A stretch of 64,000 nucleotides of DNA, taken from Palsa-883 sp963847615 (lineage in GTDB: Bacteria > Pseudomonadota > Alphaproteobacteria > Acetobacterales > Acetobacteraceae). Under the pieces are notes generated by a model. That model had not been told where the DNA came from. It searched no databases and saw only the letters and a program-made list of their open reading frames with translations. Shown here one piece after another: positions 40,269 to 52,060 of this stretch; position 1 is the stretch's first letter; each line of letters opens with the position of its first letter. The translations under genes were made by a program, and so were the position numbers. Location: assembly GCA_963847615.1 (NCBI GenBank), contig CAWKAN010000018.1:124001-188000 (forward strand), read 5' to 3'.

Positions 40269-40284
40269 GACCGTGATGACGGTC
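40269..40284 (+). terminator. Small hairpin after ilvD
   Basis: GACCGT-GATG-ACGGTC, a 6-bp perfect stem, starts 11 bases after the ilvD stop and is followed by CCCCGGG with no T-run. A weak terminator candidate. Confidence 0.35.
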
Positions 40285-40353
40285 CCCGGGTCCGGCCCTA
40301 CGGGGTTCACCCACCCCCTGCCCGGGATTGTCAACCGACCGGTCGGCCCTGGG

Positions 40354-40490
40354 CGGCCCCGTAGGGCGGAAAAGCGCAGCGCCTTCCGCCACCGCCGGGC
40401 GAGCCGCTCGCATCTGCCGACGTCCCCAACAACATATCCCGCCACCGTCCGACGGCGGAAGGCGCTGCGCTTTTCCGCCCTACGGGGCCG
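40354..40490. repeat. REP-like inverted pair (GTAGGGCGGAAAAGCGC family)
   Basis: CGGCCCCGTAGGGCGGAAAA and GCGCAGCGCCTTCCGCC (40354-40390) recur as an exact inverted copy ending at 40490. The two 37-base arms are separated by about 60 bp. The same unit, less conserved, is at 15590-15696. Confidence 0.85.
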
Positions 40491-40529
40491 TCCAACCGTC
40501 AACGCCATATGCGCCAAGAATTTTAACCC

Positions 40530-40660
40530 GGAGGAAGCGCGGAGGACCACGCAGGGCCACGGAGAAGGCAGCGATGCGCTGCTGCGCGCGGTGCCGGAAC
40601 CGACGACCGCGCGAAGCGCCCAAATGCCTTGCTTCTCCGTGGCCCTCCGCGCTTCCTCCG
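40530..40660. repeat. Second inverted repeat (CGGAGGAAGCGCGGAGG)
   Basis: CGGAGGAAGCGCGGAGG followed by GGCCACGGAGAAG (40530-40566, interrupted by eight bases) is matched by the inverted sequence at about 40628-40660. It is unrelated in sequence to the neighbouring REP pair. The 40.26-41.12 kb gap contains only these repeats and a microsatellite. Confidence 0.7.
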
Positions 40661-40865
40661 TGTTGGAAGCCTTACTTGCTTGCGATGCAGCCGGCGCCCA
40701 GGTCGCATCACCGGAGCGCGCCGACCGCCTCGGGCAACGATCGGTGAATGCCGGTGGGGTCCGGCCCGGGGATCGCCGCGCCATGGCGGCCAGGACGTGC
40801 CGTCCGGGTGGCAAGCTGCGGTAACCGACAGGTGCCTTGCAGGCACGGCATCGTTGCGGGACCGG

Positions 40866-40932
40866 CGTCGATGTCGATGTCGATGTCGATGTCGATGTCG
40901 ATGTCGGTTGATGTCGATGTCGATGTCGATCC
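40866..40932. repeat. Hexanucleotide microsatellite GTCGAT
   Basis: GTCGAT is repeated about six times, then interrupted by GTCGGTT, then about four more units. Its length is a multiple of three and it lies upstream of the W-rich protein gene, outside any credible coding frame. Confidence 0.8.
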
Positions 40933-41120
40933 GGCCATGCCTGATCGGACCGCAAGCGGACCAGAAAGTCGCTCCTGGACCGCTCCGGGCGGCCGCTCCC
41001 CGGCAATCGCCGAGCCGCGCAACAATCGCTTGCGAATTGTCACAATCGGTGCCGCATCATGGCCACGGAGTTCGGCCAGCGTCGCCCCCGACCAACCGGC
41101 CGCGCGCATGGAGGACCAGG

Positions 41121-41432
41121 ATGAAACGGGCACTGACGATCGGACTTCTGGTACTCGCGTTCGCCGCCCCGGACCTGGCGAGGCCGGCGCTGGCCCAACC
41201 GCCGCTGCCCTATGGGCCGATCCCGCCGCCGCGCTACGAGCCGATGCCGCCGCCGCCGGGCGCCCGCTATGTCTGGGAGCCGGGCCATTGGCACTGGAAC
41301 GGCGCGCAGTACATCTGGATCGGCGGGCGCTACGTGATCCGCGACGTGCGCTTCCACCACTGGGTGGACGGGCGCTGGGTCTGGTCGCCGCAAGCCGCGC
41401 ACTGGGTCTGGCGGCCGGCGCACTGGGAGTAG
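41121..41432 (+). CDS. YXWGXW/WXXGXW repeat-containing exported protein
   Basis: 103 residues: signal peptide (about 1-26, ending RPALA-Q), a Pro-rich linker (PLPYGPIPPPRYEPMPPPP), then Trp/His-rich repeats (YVWEPGHWHWNGAQYIWIGG, WVDGRWVWSPQAAHWVWRP) of the YXWGXW type. Such proteins are periplasmic or outer-membrane with unknown role. The start ATG sits just before the signal peptide and follows GGAGGACC. Confidence 0.82.
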   Translation: MKRALTIGLLVLAFAAPDLARPALAQPPLPYGPIPPPRYEPMPPPPGARYVWEPGHWHWNGAQYIWIGGRYVIRDVRFHHWVDGRWVWSPQAAHWVWRPAHWE

Positions 41433-41526
41433 CCCCGCGGCACCCCGCCGCCGCGGCGCGCGCCCCGCGGCATGCCGCAACCGGGGCGCACGCGCCCGGC
41501 GGCGCGCACGGCGACCGCGGCCTGGC

Positions 41527-42297
41527 TCAAGCGAGCTCGATCAGCAGCGGGACGTGATCGGAGGGCTGCTCGGCGCCACGTTCCTCGCGGTCCGGCGTGG
41601 CGGCGCTCAGCCGCTCGGCCAGGCTGGGCGACAGCAGCGCGTGGTCGATCCGCAGGCCGCAATCGCGCGGCCACGCCGCACCCTGGTAGTCCCAGAACGT
41701 GTAGGCGTGGCCGTTCGGCTGCAGCGCGCGGACCGCGTCGGTCAGGCCGAGCCACAGCAGCCGGCGGAACCGGGCGCGGCTCTCGGGGCGGATCAGCGCG
41801 TCGCCTGGCGCCAGCGCCCCGGGCGCGACGTCCGCCTCGGTGGGCGCCACATTGAAGTCGCCGGCGATGACGAACGGCGTGTCCGCCTCCAGCAGCGCGG
41901 CGGCGCGCTCGGCCAGCCGGTCCAGCCAGGCCAGCTTGTAGGCGAAGCCGGCCTCGCCGCCGGAATTGCCGTTCGGCAGGTAGATACCGATCACGGTGAT
42001 GCCGGCGGCCTCGATCTCGAGGTAGCGGGCCTGCGCGTCGTCGGCCGGCAGGCCGGGCAGCGCGCGGTGGGTGACGGTGAACTTCACGCGCGCGAGGGCG
42101 GCGACGCCGTTGTAGGATTTCTGCCCGACGACCTCGCTCTGGTAGCCCAGGCCGTGGAAGGCCAGGGTGGGGAAGCCGGTGGCCTCGCACTTGATCTCCT
42201 GCAGCAGCAGGATGTCGGGCTGCACGCGCGCCAGCCACCGCTGCACGTGGGCCTCGCGCTGGCGGATCGAGTTGACGTTCCAGGTGGCGATTTTCAT
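41527..42297 (-). CDS. xthA: Exodeoxyribonuclease III
   Basis: A 256-residue AP endonuclease/3'-exonuclease for base-excision repair. It has the EEP fold motifs MKIATWNVNSIRQR (Asn), ILLLQEIKC (metal-binding Glu), GIYLPNGN, FVIAGDFNVAP (Asp, Asn), RIDHALLS and the C-terminal SDHVPLL (catalytic His). Length is normal. Confidence 0.95.
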   Translation of the reverse strand: MKIATWNVNSIRQREAHVQRWLARVQPDILLLQEIKCEATGFPTLAFHGLGYQSEVVGQKSYNGVAALARVKFTVTHRALPGLPADDAQARYLEIEAAGITVIGIYLPNGNSGGEAGFAYKLAWLDRLAERAAALLEADTPFVIAGDFNVAPTEADVAPGALAPGDALIRPESRARFRRLLWLGLTDAVRALQPNGHAYTFWDYQGAAWPRDCGLRIDHALLSPSLAERLSAATPDREERGAEQPSDHVPLLIELA

Positions 42298-42352
42298 GGC
42301 GGTGCTCTGCGGGGGACGATGGCGAGGCAGTCCATCGGGCGTGTTTGGAAAT

Positions 42353-43184
42353 TCAAAGAATCGTCACGTTGCGCTGATTCAACTTGGGATTTAGCCAAAA
42401 GTTTACGTCTGCATATTTCGCGACCAGGTCGGGCGGGAGGCAGCTTTGCCTCGGGACAGGTGCCACTTTCGGCCGTACTCGGTGCAATCCGGGCATTCCG
42501 AGTTCCGCGTCATAGCCTGGTTCATCGGTACTCGACGTTGTCAACATCGTGCTCGAACAACGGTTCGTCCAACGCGCGATACAGGCGGGTCAGGATTTGG
42601 TGAGGATCATGCACCAGAGTGTCATAGTGAATGACAATCAGCCGGCCTGCGGCTTCGCTGAACCAGGCCTCGCGCAGCGAGCTCCAGGCCAGCCCGACCA
42701 AGCCCTTCTCCGGGTCCATCAACGTCTCGACACGAGAGTAGATCGATCCGCCGGCCCGATAATTGAACAGCTTCGATGGCTGGAGCGCGTTCCGACGCAC
42801 CAGCCGCTCGATGCTGTCGAGGACCCAGGCGACCTCCCGCACGCAGCAGATGAGCCGTGCGCGCGGATACAGTTCGGCCAACACCGGCAGCCGTGCGGTC
42901 CAGCCCCGGTTGGTATCAAACACGACCCGATCCGCTGGTGCACCGGCGTAATAGGAATCGAAGACACCCCGAATGATGGCGCGGCGCCGCTCGTCGGTGA
43001 AAAACGGCGCAAACTCCGTCGCCCCGCTCATGCTGTGCAGCAGATTGCCGCACAGCATGGCGACGGGACTGGTCACGCCCGCCACGAAGCGCGGGTTCTG
43101 CCGGAGCAGCGCCGAAAGCAGCGTCGAGCCGGACCGGGGCAGCCCGGAAATCAGATGCACTCTCGCCTGCATCGACGTGTTCAA
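42353..43184 (-). CDS. Sulfotransferase (one inserted base near 42537)
   Basis: A PAPS-dependent sulfotransferase. The 5'-phosphosulfate loop is in HLISGLPRSGSTLLSALLRQ, and the 3'-phosphate region contains RARLICCVREVAWVLDSIER. The frame stops at VEYR; deleting one C at about 42537 (GAGTACCGATGAA for GAGTACGATGAA) continues it as DEPGYDAELGMPGLHRVRPK and on to RNVTIL, giving 276 residues. It overlaps the end of the type I cargo gene by four bases and is the last gene of the secretion cluster. It could modify the cargo or a glycan; not known. Confidence 0.82.
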
Positions 43185-46127
43185 TGCATGGGGCTGGCGG
43201 CGAGCACGTACGTCTGCACCGGCGGCGACATGCTCACGCCAAGCGGCGACGGTGCGGCCTGAACGCCAAAATTCGCAATTGCCTGGGTGAGCAGTGCCGT
43301 CGTGCTGTCTCCGAGTGTCCCGCCGGGGCCGTACAGGGTCTCGATATCGGCGATATCGGTCGCATCCAGCGTCGTGTTGGCCGATCCCAGTTCGGGGAAC
43401 ATGATCGAATTCGGATCAGCGCTCACGGACAGGCCCAATGCATGGCCGATTTCGTGCAACGCCACTTGATACAGCGAGACGTCGGTGCCCGAATAGCTCA
43501 GCGTTCCGTCGGCCCCGGTGACGATCGCGTCTTGCGATGGATCTTCCAGCCGCACGATGACGCCGGGCCGCAGTTGTCCGGCGAGCGCCTGATAGCTCGT
43601 CAAGCCGATCACGCCGCTGTCGGCGGTGTCGAACTCGCCCCAGCCAATGCGAATGTCCGACGCGGTTGAATTGGGCACTTCCTCGAAGGTCAGCCCGGTC
43701 GCATTCGCCCAGGTCTGGATCGCCTGCTCGATGGCTGCCTGATACTGGGCCTGGATAGTGCTGCTGAACGGCGATCCGGCCGGTCCGGAGCCGGTCGCGA
43801 AACTCCAGGTGATGACCGGCTGCGACCACTTCGCCCCCTCGAACGGCGATGGCGCCGGTACGATTGTCGGTCCGGCGGCGCCCGCGATTGCCTGATTTGC
43901 CTCGGTCAAGGCCGCTTCCGCCCGCACCGCCCCGGCGGCGTTTCCCTGGGCGCGATCATACTGGGCGATCACGTCGATCCCGGCGCCCTTGCTGCGTGAG
44001 CCGGCCACCAGGCCATAGCTGTAGGAATAGCCGATATCGGGCGAATACGCGTAGGAATATCCATAGATACTGTTGACCAATTGGCCATCGGCGTTGAATT
44101 CGTCGTCGGCGATCTCCGTACCATTGGAGCTGAGCAGCTCCTGATAGATGTCATCCAGTGTGCTGCCGCTGTAGGTAAATGAATTGTCGTAGACATCGCC
44201 ATTGGTCTCGGTGAAGTCGAGCGTGGTCAGATTCCCCCCCTCATCCGGTTGAGTGAAGGTTCCAGTCCCAACAGTGATATCGCTGGTCGGATCGTACCAG
44301 GTGGTCTGCGACGTGCCGTTGTTGTAGTCGTATGTGGAGTCCTCGAGTTTTCCCTGGTTGTTGAGGCTCGCGTAGTCGTTGTACTCTGAGTACGCGGAGC
44401 TCGTCGGATCGACAATCTGGAGCTGCGACGTCCCGTCGGTCTGGTCGTTGAACGTGACCCGATCACCACTCGCCCCGGAATACCCGTCCTCGTCGATTTG
44501 CGCGAGGGTCCCGGCAAATGTCGCCGTATCGTTCGTCGTCAGATTGGCCAGGTCATCGCCACCGTTGATGGTGAAGCTGGCGCCGGCGGCGGTCGCGTCC
44601 ACCGTGAGACCGGAGCCGATCACACCGTCCGAAGTACCCGCGACGCCGATCGAGTCGCCGGAGGCAGCAGACACCGTCTCGCTGTTACCGTTTTCCCACG
44701 CGGTGTCCGACGCGCCGATCGAGGCGTAGGCCGAAGCGCCGTTGAGCACCGCTACGGCGTCGGTGCCCGTCGCATACACGCTGGAGTTCGAGACCATTCG
44801 CCCACACGGTGCCGTTGCTGCCGGTGATGTTGGCGACACCGCCGGCGTTGAGCGTCGCGTAATCCGAAGTGCCGGCCAGCACCGCATCCCCACCGGTGCC
44901 GCTGGTGGCCACATTGTCCTGCGCCCCCTCCTCCCACGCGGTGTCCGAGGCGCCGATCGAGGCGTAGGCCGAGGCGCCGTTGAGCACCGCCACGGCGTCG
45001 GTGCCCGTCGCATACACGCTGGAGTCGAGACCATTCGCCCACACCGTGCCGTTGCCGCCGGTGATGTTGGCGACACCGCCGGCGTTGAGCGTCGCGTAAT
45101 CCGAGGTCCCGGCGAGCACCGCACCCGCACCGGTGCCGGTGGCGAGCACGTTGTCCTGCGTCCCCTCCTCCCACACGGTGTCCGAGGCGCCGATCGAGGC
45201 ATAGTCGGAGGCGTCGTTCATCACCACCGTCGCATTGGTCCCGGTTGTTGTCACGCTCGCGCCGGCGCCGTTCATGAACACGTCGCCGCCGTTGCCGGCC
45301 ACGGTTGCCTGCGTGTTGGCGTCCAGGTCCACGAAGTTGCCGGCGACGTTGTTGTTCACCACATCGCCCGTGCCGCTGCCGATCGTGATGTTGCTGTCCA
45401 GGTTCAGATTGATGACCGCGCTGGTGGCGTTGACGATGTCTCCCGTGCCGCCAACAGAGATAATTATGCTGCCATCAGTGCCAAACGATTGCGTGTAGTT
45501 GGTCGGGCCGGATATAGTAGCCGCGGCGCCCGTGTCACTCAGCATGCTTGTGGTGTCGTCGGTGTTCAGCGTTACGGAACCAAGCTGAGTTCCAGTCGCA
45601 GCGTAGTCGAGGTAGGTTTCTGGTCCGCTGGTCTGCCCCCAATTCGCGTTAAGATCGGTCGGAAGCGCGACGTCGGTCACCGGAATTGAACCAGAATACC
45701 AACCGCTGGCATCGTTGGCCACAGTTTGGACAATTTGGCCGACGCCAGGGGCGATGGCTGCGACGTCGCTGATCCATCCTTCTACGCCGGCGGAAATAAT
45801 AAGACTTGAGACAGCCTGCGCCGCCGCACTGACCACCAGGCTTTCCGCTTCCGACACCCCCAGCCCAACGAGCAAAGCGGCAGTGGCATCCACCGCTGCG
45901 GGCGCCGCGGCAACCGCAGCCGCAATTCCGACGGCGACGCCCGCTAAAGCCAGAAAGGGATCTTCCTCCGCTGCCGCCGCCAAAGCAGGGACGGTCCCAG
46001 CCAAAGCAGTTATCTGGAGCGAAAGCGTCTGCGCTTCCGCCTCGCCGAGAACACCGCCGCTATGTTCGGCAACATCAGCCACAGCCTCGAGCGTACCCTC
46101 GACTAATGCAGTCAATGCACCTGACAT
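43181..46127 (-). CDS. Large secreted matrixin-like repeat protein, probable type I secretion cargo (one inserted base near 44787)
   Basis: About 981 residues after removing one base near 44787. Order: Ala-rich helical N-terminus (1-150); Asn/Asp/Gly/Thr-rich beta repeats (about 175-490) including 79-residue units (YASIGASDTAWEEGAQDN, VWANGLDSSVYATGTDAV); a middle region with DG/ND-rich strands (FNDQTDGTSQLQIVD); and a C-terminal matrixin-like domain (about 790-950) with FEEVPNSTASDIRIGWGEF, LHEIGHALGLSVSADPNSIM and DIADIETLYG. The zinc motif HExxHxxGxxH lacks its third His (Val instead). It lies directly downstream of HlyD/HlyB genes on the same strand, has no N-terminal signal peptide, and is rich in acidic small residues, as expected for type I export. 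Confidence 0.8.
44703..45180 (-). repeat. Two tandem 237-bp units inside the cargo gene
   Basis: GTGTCCGA(C/G)GCGCCGATCG starts at 44703 and 44941, and a diverged third unit starts at 45178. Units are about 95% alike and equal 79 codons. The 238-base first interval is explained by the extra T at 44787, which is absent from the sister unit. Such repeats are prone to unit loss or gain. Confidence 0.85.
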
Positions 46128-46200
46128 ATTTCGTCACTCCTAGCTACGGTTTGCAGCACAATGCCCGTTTTCTGGGCGTATTTTGGACGTTTGACGCGAT

Positions 46201-46440
46201 TTATTTCTTCATCCGGGGCAAAAACCCAAGCACAACCATAGATATCAACACCATTACTATAGCGAGTATCGTCGGTGGCCATTTCAAGGACCAGAAAATT
46301 AGCGCGGTCGGGAGCAAGCAGCCCAACAAAATGGCCGCCTGAATGCGCGCCGTCCGACGCCTTCGTTGACCTTCTTCAGATGAGGCTCTCCTTCGATAGT
46401 CCTTGCTTACACGTTCCCAAAAACCATTCTCGTTTGCCAT
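46201..46440 (-). CDS. Small two-TM membrane protein of the type I locus
   Basis: 79 residues: a charged cytosolic N-terminus (NENGFWERVSKDYRRRASSE) and two hydrophobic segments (AAILLGCLLPTALIFWSL; TILAIVMVLISMVVLGFL), ending PRMKK. Not recognised. It lies between the HlyD and cargo genes on the same strand, so it may assist secretion or be an immunity-like or coupling protein. An ATG ten codons upstream is possible. Confidence 0.6.
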   Translation of the reverse strand: MANENGFWERVSKDYRRRASSEEGQRRRRTARIQAAILLGCLLPTALIFWSLKWPPTILAIVMVLISMVVLGFLPRMKK

Positions 46441-46484
46441 CGGCGTGGTGTCCTCTCCACTCGGCCTCATGATCGTTGCATCCG

Positions 46485-47855
46485 CTATCGTTCTCGAATC
46501 CCCTCATGCGCATACCGCCGCAGCGGCGACAGCAGATAGCTGATCACGCTGCGCCGCCCGGTCTTGATCTCCGCGGTGACGGCCATGCCCGGAGCGATCG
46601 CCTGCTCCCGCCCGTCGATCAGCATCCGCGTGCTGTCCAACGCCACGTGCGCGACATACCCGGGCCCATTCAGGCGCGCATCGTCCGTGTCCTGATCGCT
46701 CGCCTTCTCCGCCGGCGGCTTCTGCCCCCCAGGCGGCACCTCCACCCGATCCCGGCTCACATCCACCACATGCCCGTGCAGCAGCCCATATCGCGTGAAC
46801 TGAAACGTCTGCACCTTCACCGCCACGTCCTGCCCCGCGTGCACGAAGCCGATGTCCTTGTTGTCCACTGTCGCCTCGATCAGCACCGGCGCGTGATCCG
46901 GCACCACGGTCAGCAACGCCTGCGCCGGCGTCACCACGCCCCCAACCGTGTGCACCGCCAGTTGCTGCACCGTCCCGTCGATCGGCGCGGTCAGCACCGT
47001 CTGCGCCGCCTTGTGCGCCGCCGCGGCAAGCTGCTGCACCAACTCGCCCGCCTTCTGCTCCGCCTCCGCCAGATCCTTCAGCACGTCATGCGCATAGCCC
47101 GCGCGCGTCTCCGCCAGTTGCCGCAGCAGCGCCGCACGCGCCGCGACGATGGTGCCCGCATGGCTCTGCTGCACCGCCACCTGATGCACCTGGTCGGAGT
47201 AGGCCTGCTCCGCATCCAGCCACGCGACCTTGTTGGTGAACGCCACGTTCAGCAGCGCGCGATACAGGTCGCGCTTCTGCCGCAGCATCGGCAGGCTGCC
47301 GGTCAGCTTCGCCACCGTCGCGTCGTTCTCCGCCGCCTCGGCGGCCTTCCGCGCGATCTGCTGTCGCAGGCCGGCGAGCTTCTCGAGGTTCTCCTGCCGG
47401 CGGGCCTCGATCGCGGCGCGGGCGATTGCGACCTCGGTCGCCGGCGCTCCGGCCGGGGGTGTGAACCCGTCCAACCCGGCGCCGGTATCCAGGTCCTGGC
47501 GCAGCGCGCGCAACCCGGCCGCGTCCAGTTGCGCCTGGCGCAGGTCCAGCGCGAGCCGGTCGCGCTCGGCGGCGGCGACGGTGACGTCGAGCTCGAACAG
47601 CGTCTGCCCGGCGCGCACGTGGTCGCCGTCCTGCGCCAGGATCGCCTTCACCACCCCGGCTTCCAGCGGTTGCACGATCTTGGATTTGCCGACCGGGATG
47701 ACGGTGCCCTCGGCGGTGGCGATGATGTCCACCTGGCCGAGGATCGACCATGCCAGCGCGCCGAGCAGGAACAGTCCGATGGTGGCGGCGACCGCGCGGC
47801 CGGCCGGGGAGGCGGGGGTGTCCAGGACTTCCAGCGCGGCGGGCAGGAATTGCAA
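46485..47855 (-). CDS. Type I secretion membrane-fusion protein (HlyD family)
   Basis: The periplasmic adaptor linking the ABC exporter to an outer-membrane channel. One TM at about 22-42 (VAATIGLFLLGALAWSILG), then the barrel/lipoyl half GKSKIVQPLEAGVVKAIL, a long coiled coil (about 100-290), the second lipoyl half TVLTAPIDGTVQQLAVHTVG and a C-terminal GMAVTAEIKTGRRSVISYLL, the HlyD signature. The true start may be ATG 47959, which overlaps the HlyB stop (MSDAPTVNLATTAPS). That frame joins this one only if a base is missing in the G/C-rich stretch near 47880-47905. Start therefore uncertain; function secure. Confidence 0.9.
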   Translation of the reverse strand: MQFLPAALEVLDTPASPAGRAVAATIGLFLLGALAWSILGQVDIIATAEGTVIPVGKSKIVQPLEAGVVKAILAQDGDHVRAGQTLFELDVTVAAAERDRLALDLRQAQLDAAGLRALRQDLDTGAGLDGFTPPAGAPATEVAIARAAIEARRQENLEKLAGLRQQIARKAAEAAENDATVAKLTGSLPMLRQKRDLYRALLNVAFTNKVAWLDAEQAYSDQVHQVAVQQSHAGTIVAARAALLRQLAETRAGYAHDVLKDLAEAEQKAGELVQQLAAAAHKAAQTVLTAPIDGTVQQLAVHTVGGVVTPAQALLTVVPDHAPVLIEATVDNKDIGFVHAGQDVAVKVQTFQFTRYGLLHGHVVDVSRDRVEVPPGGQKPPAEKASDQDTDDARLNGPGYVAHVALDSTRMLIDGREQAIAPGMAVTAEIKTGRRSVISYLLSPLRRYAHEGIRER

Positions 47856-47955
47856 CTCAGATCGGGTGCGGCGGGGGCGCTTCGACCCCCACCCCAGCCC
47901 TCCCCCTCAAGCGGGGAGGGAGCGGTTGTCGCCAGGTTCACCGTTGGTGCGTCGC

Positions 47956-50168
<2,213 letters not shown>

Positions 50169-50371
50169 GTGATATCAGCGTCAATAACTCGTAAGCCGCG
50201 AACTGCACAGCAACGTCAGCGCCTTACACGTCATAGGCGGCCCGATGATTCCGTATCCACCCACCGCAGAAGCTCGCATCGAAATACAATTGTCTGTTGT
50301 GATCCGCGGAGCCGCGCCTGCACGACGGATAGCGGGGCGCTTTCACCCAGCCTGACGGGCGCCGCGCGAAG

Positions 50372-51238
50372 CTACCCCGGCAGATGCTGCGCGATGTACG
50401 GCGGCAGCTGGAACGCGCCGACATGGATCTCCGGCGTCCAGTAGCGCGTCGTGCCGAGCACCCCCGCCGCCTCCGCCCGCGCCCGGATCGCGTCCACCCC
50501 CAGCCGCGTCAGTGACCCATCCTTCGCCGCCCAGCCCAGCGTCATGAACCCGCCGACATAGGTCGGCACCGCGGCGACATAGGCGCTGACATGCGGAAAG
50601 AATTTCGCCCGCCGCAGGCTGGTCTCGCGCAGCTCGTCGGCCTGCATGAACGGCACGCCGCACTGGTTCACCACCAGGCCGCGCGGGGTCAGCACGCGCG
50701 CCGCGTTGGCGTAGAATTCATCGGTGAACAGCACCTCGCCGACGCCGATCGGGTCGGTCGAATCGACGATGATCACGTCGAACGCGCCGTCCGGCGCGCG
50801 CTGCACGTAATCGATGCCGTCGCCGACGATCACCTCGGCGCGCGGATCGTCCCACGCCGCCCCGGCGATCGCCGGCAGGAATTCCCTGGCCAGCCGGATC
50901 ACCTCGCCGTCGATCTCCACCATCGTCGCGTGCTGCACCGTCCGGTGTTGCAGCACGCGGCGCAGCACGCCGCCGTCGCCGGCGCCGATGATCAGCACCC
51001 GCGCGGCCGCGCCGTGCGCCAGCAGCGGCACATGCGCCAGCATCTCCTGGTAGACGAACTCGTCCGCCTCGGTGATCTGGATGATGCCGTCCAGCACCAT
51101 CACCCGGCCGTGGCTGGTGCTGTCGAAGATGACGATGTCCTGGAACGCGCTCTGCACGCGCGCCAGCTCGCGCTTCACCCGGAAGCGCTGGCCCCAGTCG
51201 GGGTACAGCGTCTCGTTCAGCCAGACATCGCTCGCCAT
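50372..51238 (-). CDS. speE: Spermidine synthase
   Basis: A 288-residue aminopropyltransferase that joins decarboxylated AdoMet to putrescine. It begins VWLNETLYPDWGQRFRV and has the ligand motifs VMVLDGIIQITEADEFVYQE, VLIIGAGDGGVLRRVL, MVEIDGEVIRLAREF and the catalytic VIIVDSTDPIGVGEVLF. The partner speD is upstream on the same strand. ATG 51238 precedes the family N-terminus. Confidence 0.95.
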   Translation of the reverse strand: MASDVWLNETLYPDWGQRFRVKRELARVQSAFQDIVIFDSTSHGRVMVLDGIIQITEADEFVYQEMLAHVPLLAHGAAARVLIIGAGDGGVLRRVLQHRTVQHATMVEIDGEVIRLAREFLPAIAGAAWDDPRAEVIVGDGIDYVQRAPDGAFDVIIVDSTDPIGVGEVLFTDEFYANAARVLTPRGLVVNQCGVPFMQADELRETSLRRAKFFPHVSAYVAAVPTYVGGFMTLGWAAKDGSLTRLGVDAIRARAEAAGVLGTTRYWTPEIHVGAFQLPPYIAQHLPG

Positions 51239-51292
51239 CGCGGCCTCTCCGTGCGCCAGCATGCCAAACCCCCGTACGGCCAAATCGCCGTA

Positions 51293-51355
51293 GGGCCAAA
51301 TCCCAGCCGGGCCAAATCCCAGCCGGGCCAAATCCCAGCCGGGCCAAATCCCACC
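51293..51355. repeat. 16-bp tandem repeat, about four units, between speD and speE
   Basis: GGGCCAAATCCCAGCC is repeated three times exactly and a fourth time incompletely (GGGCCAAATCCCACC), starting at 51293. A degenerate unit (GGCCAAATCGCCGTA) precedes it. It occupies much of the leader before speE. Confidence 0.85.
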
Positions 51356-51429
51356 GGGCCAGCCGCCGGCGCTGCCCTTGCGCCGTCGTCCGGGCAGCGC
51401 GCGCGCCGCAGTCCTTCGGGGTCAGGCGA

Positions 51430-51876
51430 TCAGGCGATCAGCCCGCGCCGCTGCTCGCCAAGTTGCATCGAGGTCGGCTGGAACGCCGCCTTCAGCGCCG
51501 GCAGCGACTTGTACGGATCGCAGGCGCCGCACATGAAAATATCCACCGCGGCGAAGTCGCGCTCCGGCCAGGTGTGGATCGAGATGTGGCTCTCGGCGAG
51601 CACCAGCACCCCCGACACGCCGCCGTCGGGCCCGAAATGATGGAAGTGGCTGTGCAGGATGGTCGCCCCGGCCGCCTCCGCCGCCGCGCGCAGCGCGCCG
51701 TCGATCGTCGCCGGGTCGGTCAGGTTGCGCGCGCCCCACAGATCGACCAGCAGGTGCATGCCGGCGAACTTCACGCCGTCCTTCTCGACGAAATAGTCCT
51801 TTGCCACTTCGACGGACGGCGTCTGGTTCGTGCTCGGGAGTTCCGAGACCATCCCCAGTGGGCTGAGTGCGTTCAT
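51430..51876 (-). CDS. speD: S-adenosylmethionine decarboxylase proenzyme
   Basis: A 148-residue prokaryotic AdoMet decarboxylase. The self-cleavage site is in LAESHISIHTWPE (the Ser becomes the pyruvoyl group). HLLVDLWGARNL, the Cys in FMCGACDP and a C-terminal basic stretch are as in the family. It supplies decarboxylated AdoMet to SpeE. ATG 51876 follows GGAACGGGGTACGC. The poly-C-rich 52-kb region upstream carries no other signal. Confidence 0.95.
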   Translation of the reverse strand: MNALSPLGMVSELPSTNQTPSVEVAKDYFVEKDGVKFAGMHLLVDLWGARNLTDPATIDGALRAAAEAAGATILHSHFHHFGPDGGVSGVLVLAESHISIHTWPERDFAAVDIFMCGACDPYKSLPALKAAFQPTSMQLGEQRRGLIA

Positions 51877-52060
51877 TGCGTACCCCGTTCCTACCAGCAG
51901 ACGGCCTGTTGGGTGCGGCGACCGGCGCGCTCGCGCCGATCCGATCACCCCCTGGGGCCAAGGCCGGGGGACATAAGCGCAGGGGGGGGGGGATGCAAGC
52001 GGTTTTCCGCCCCGCCGCGGGAGAAAATGCCCCCGCAACGACCAACCGGCCCGCCCGCCG

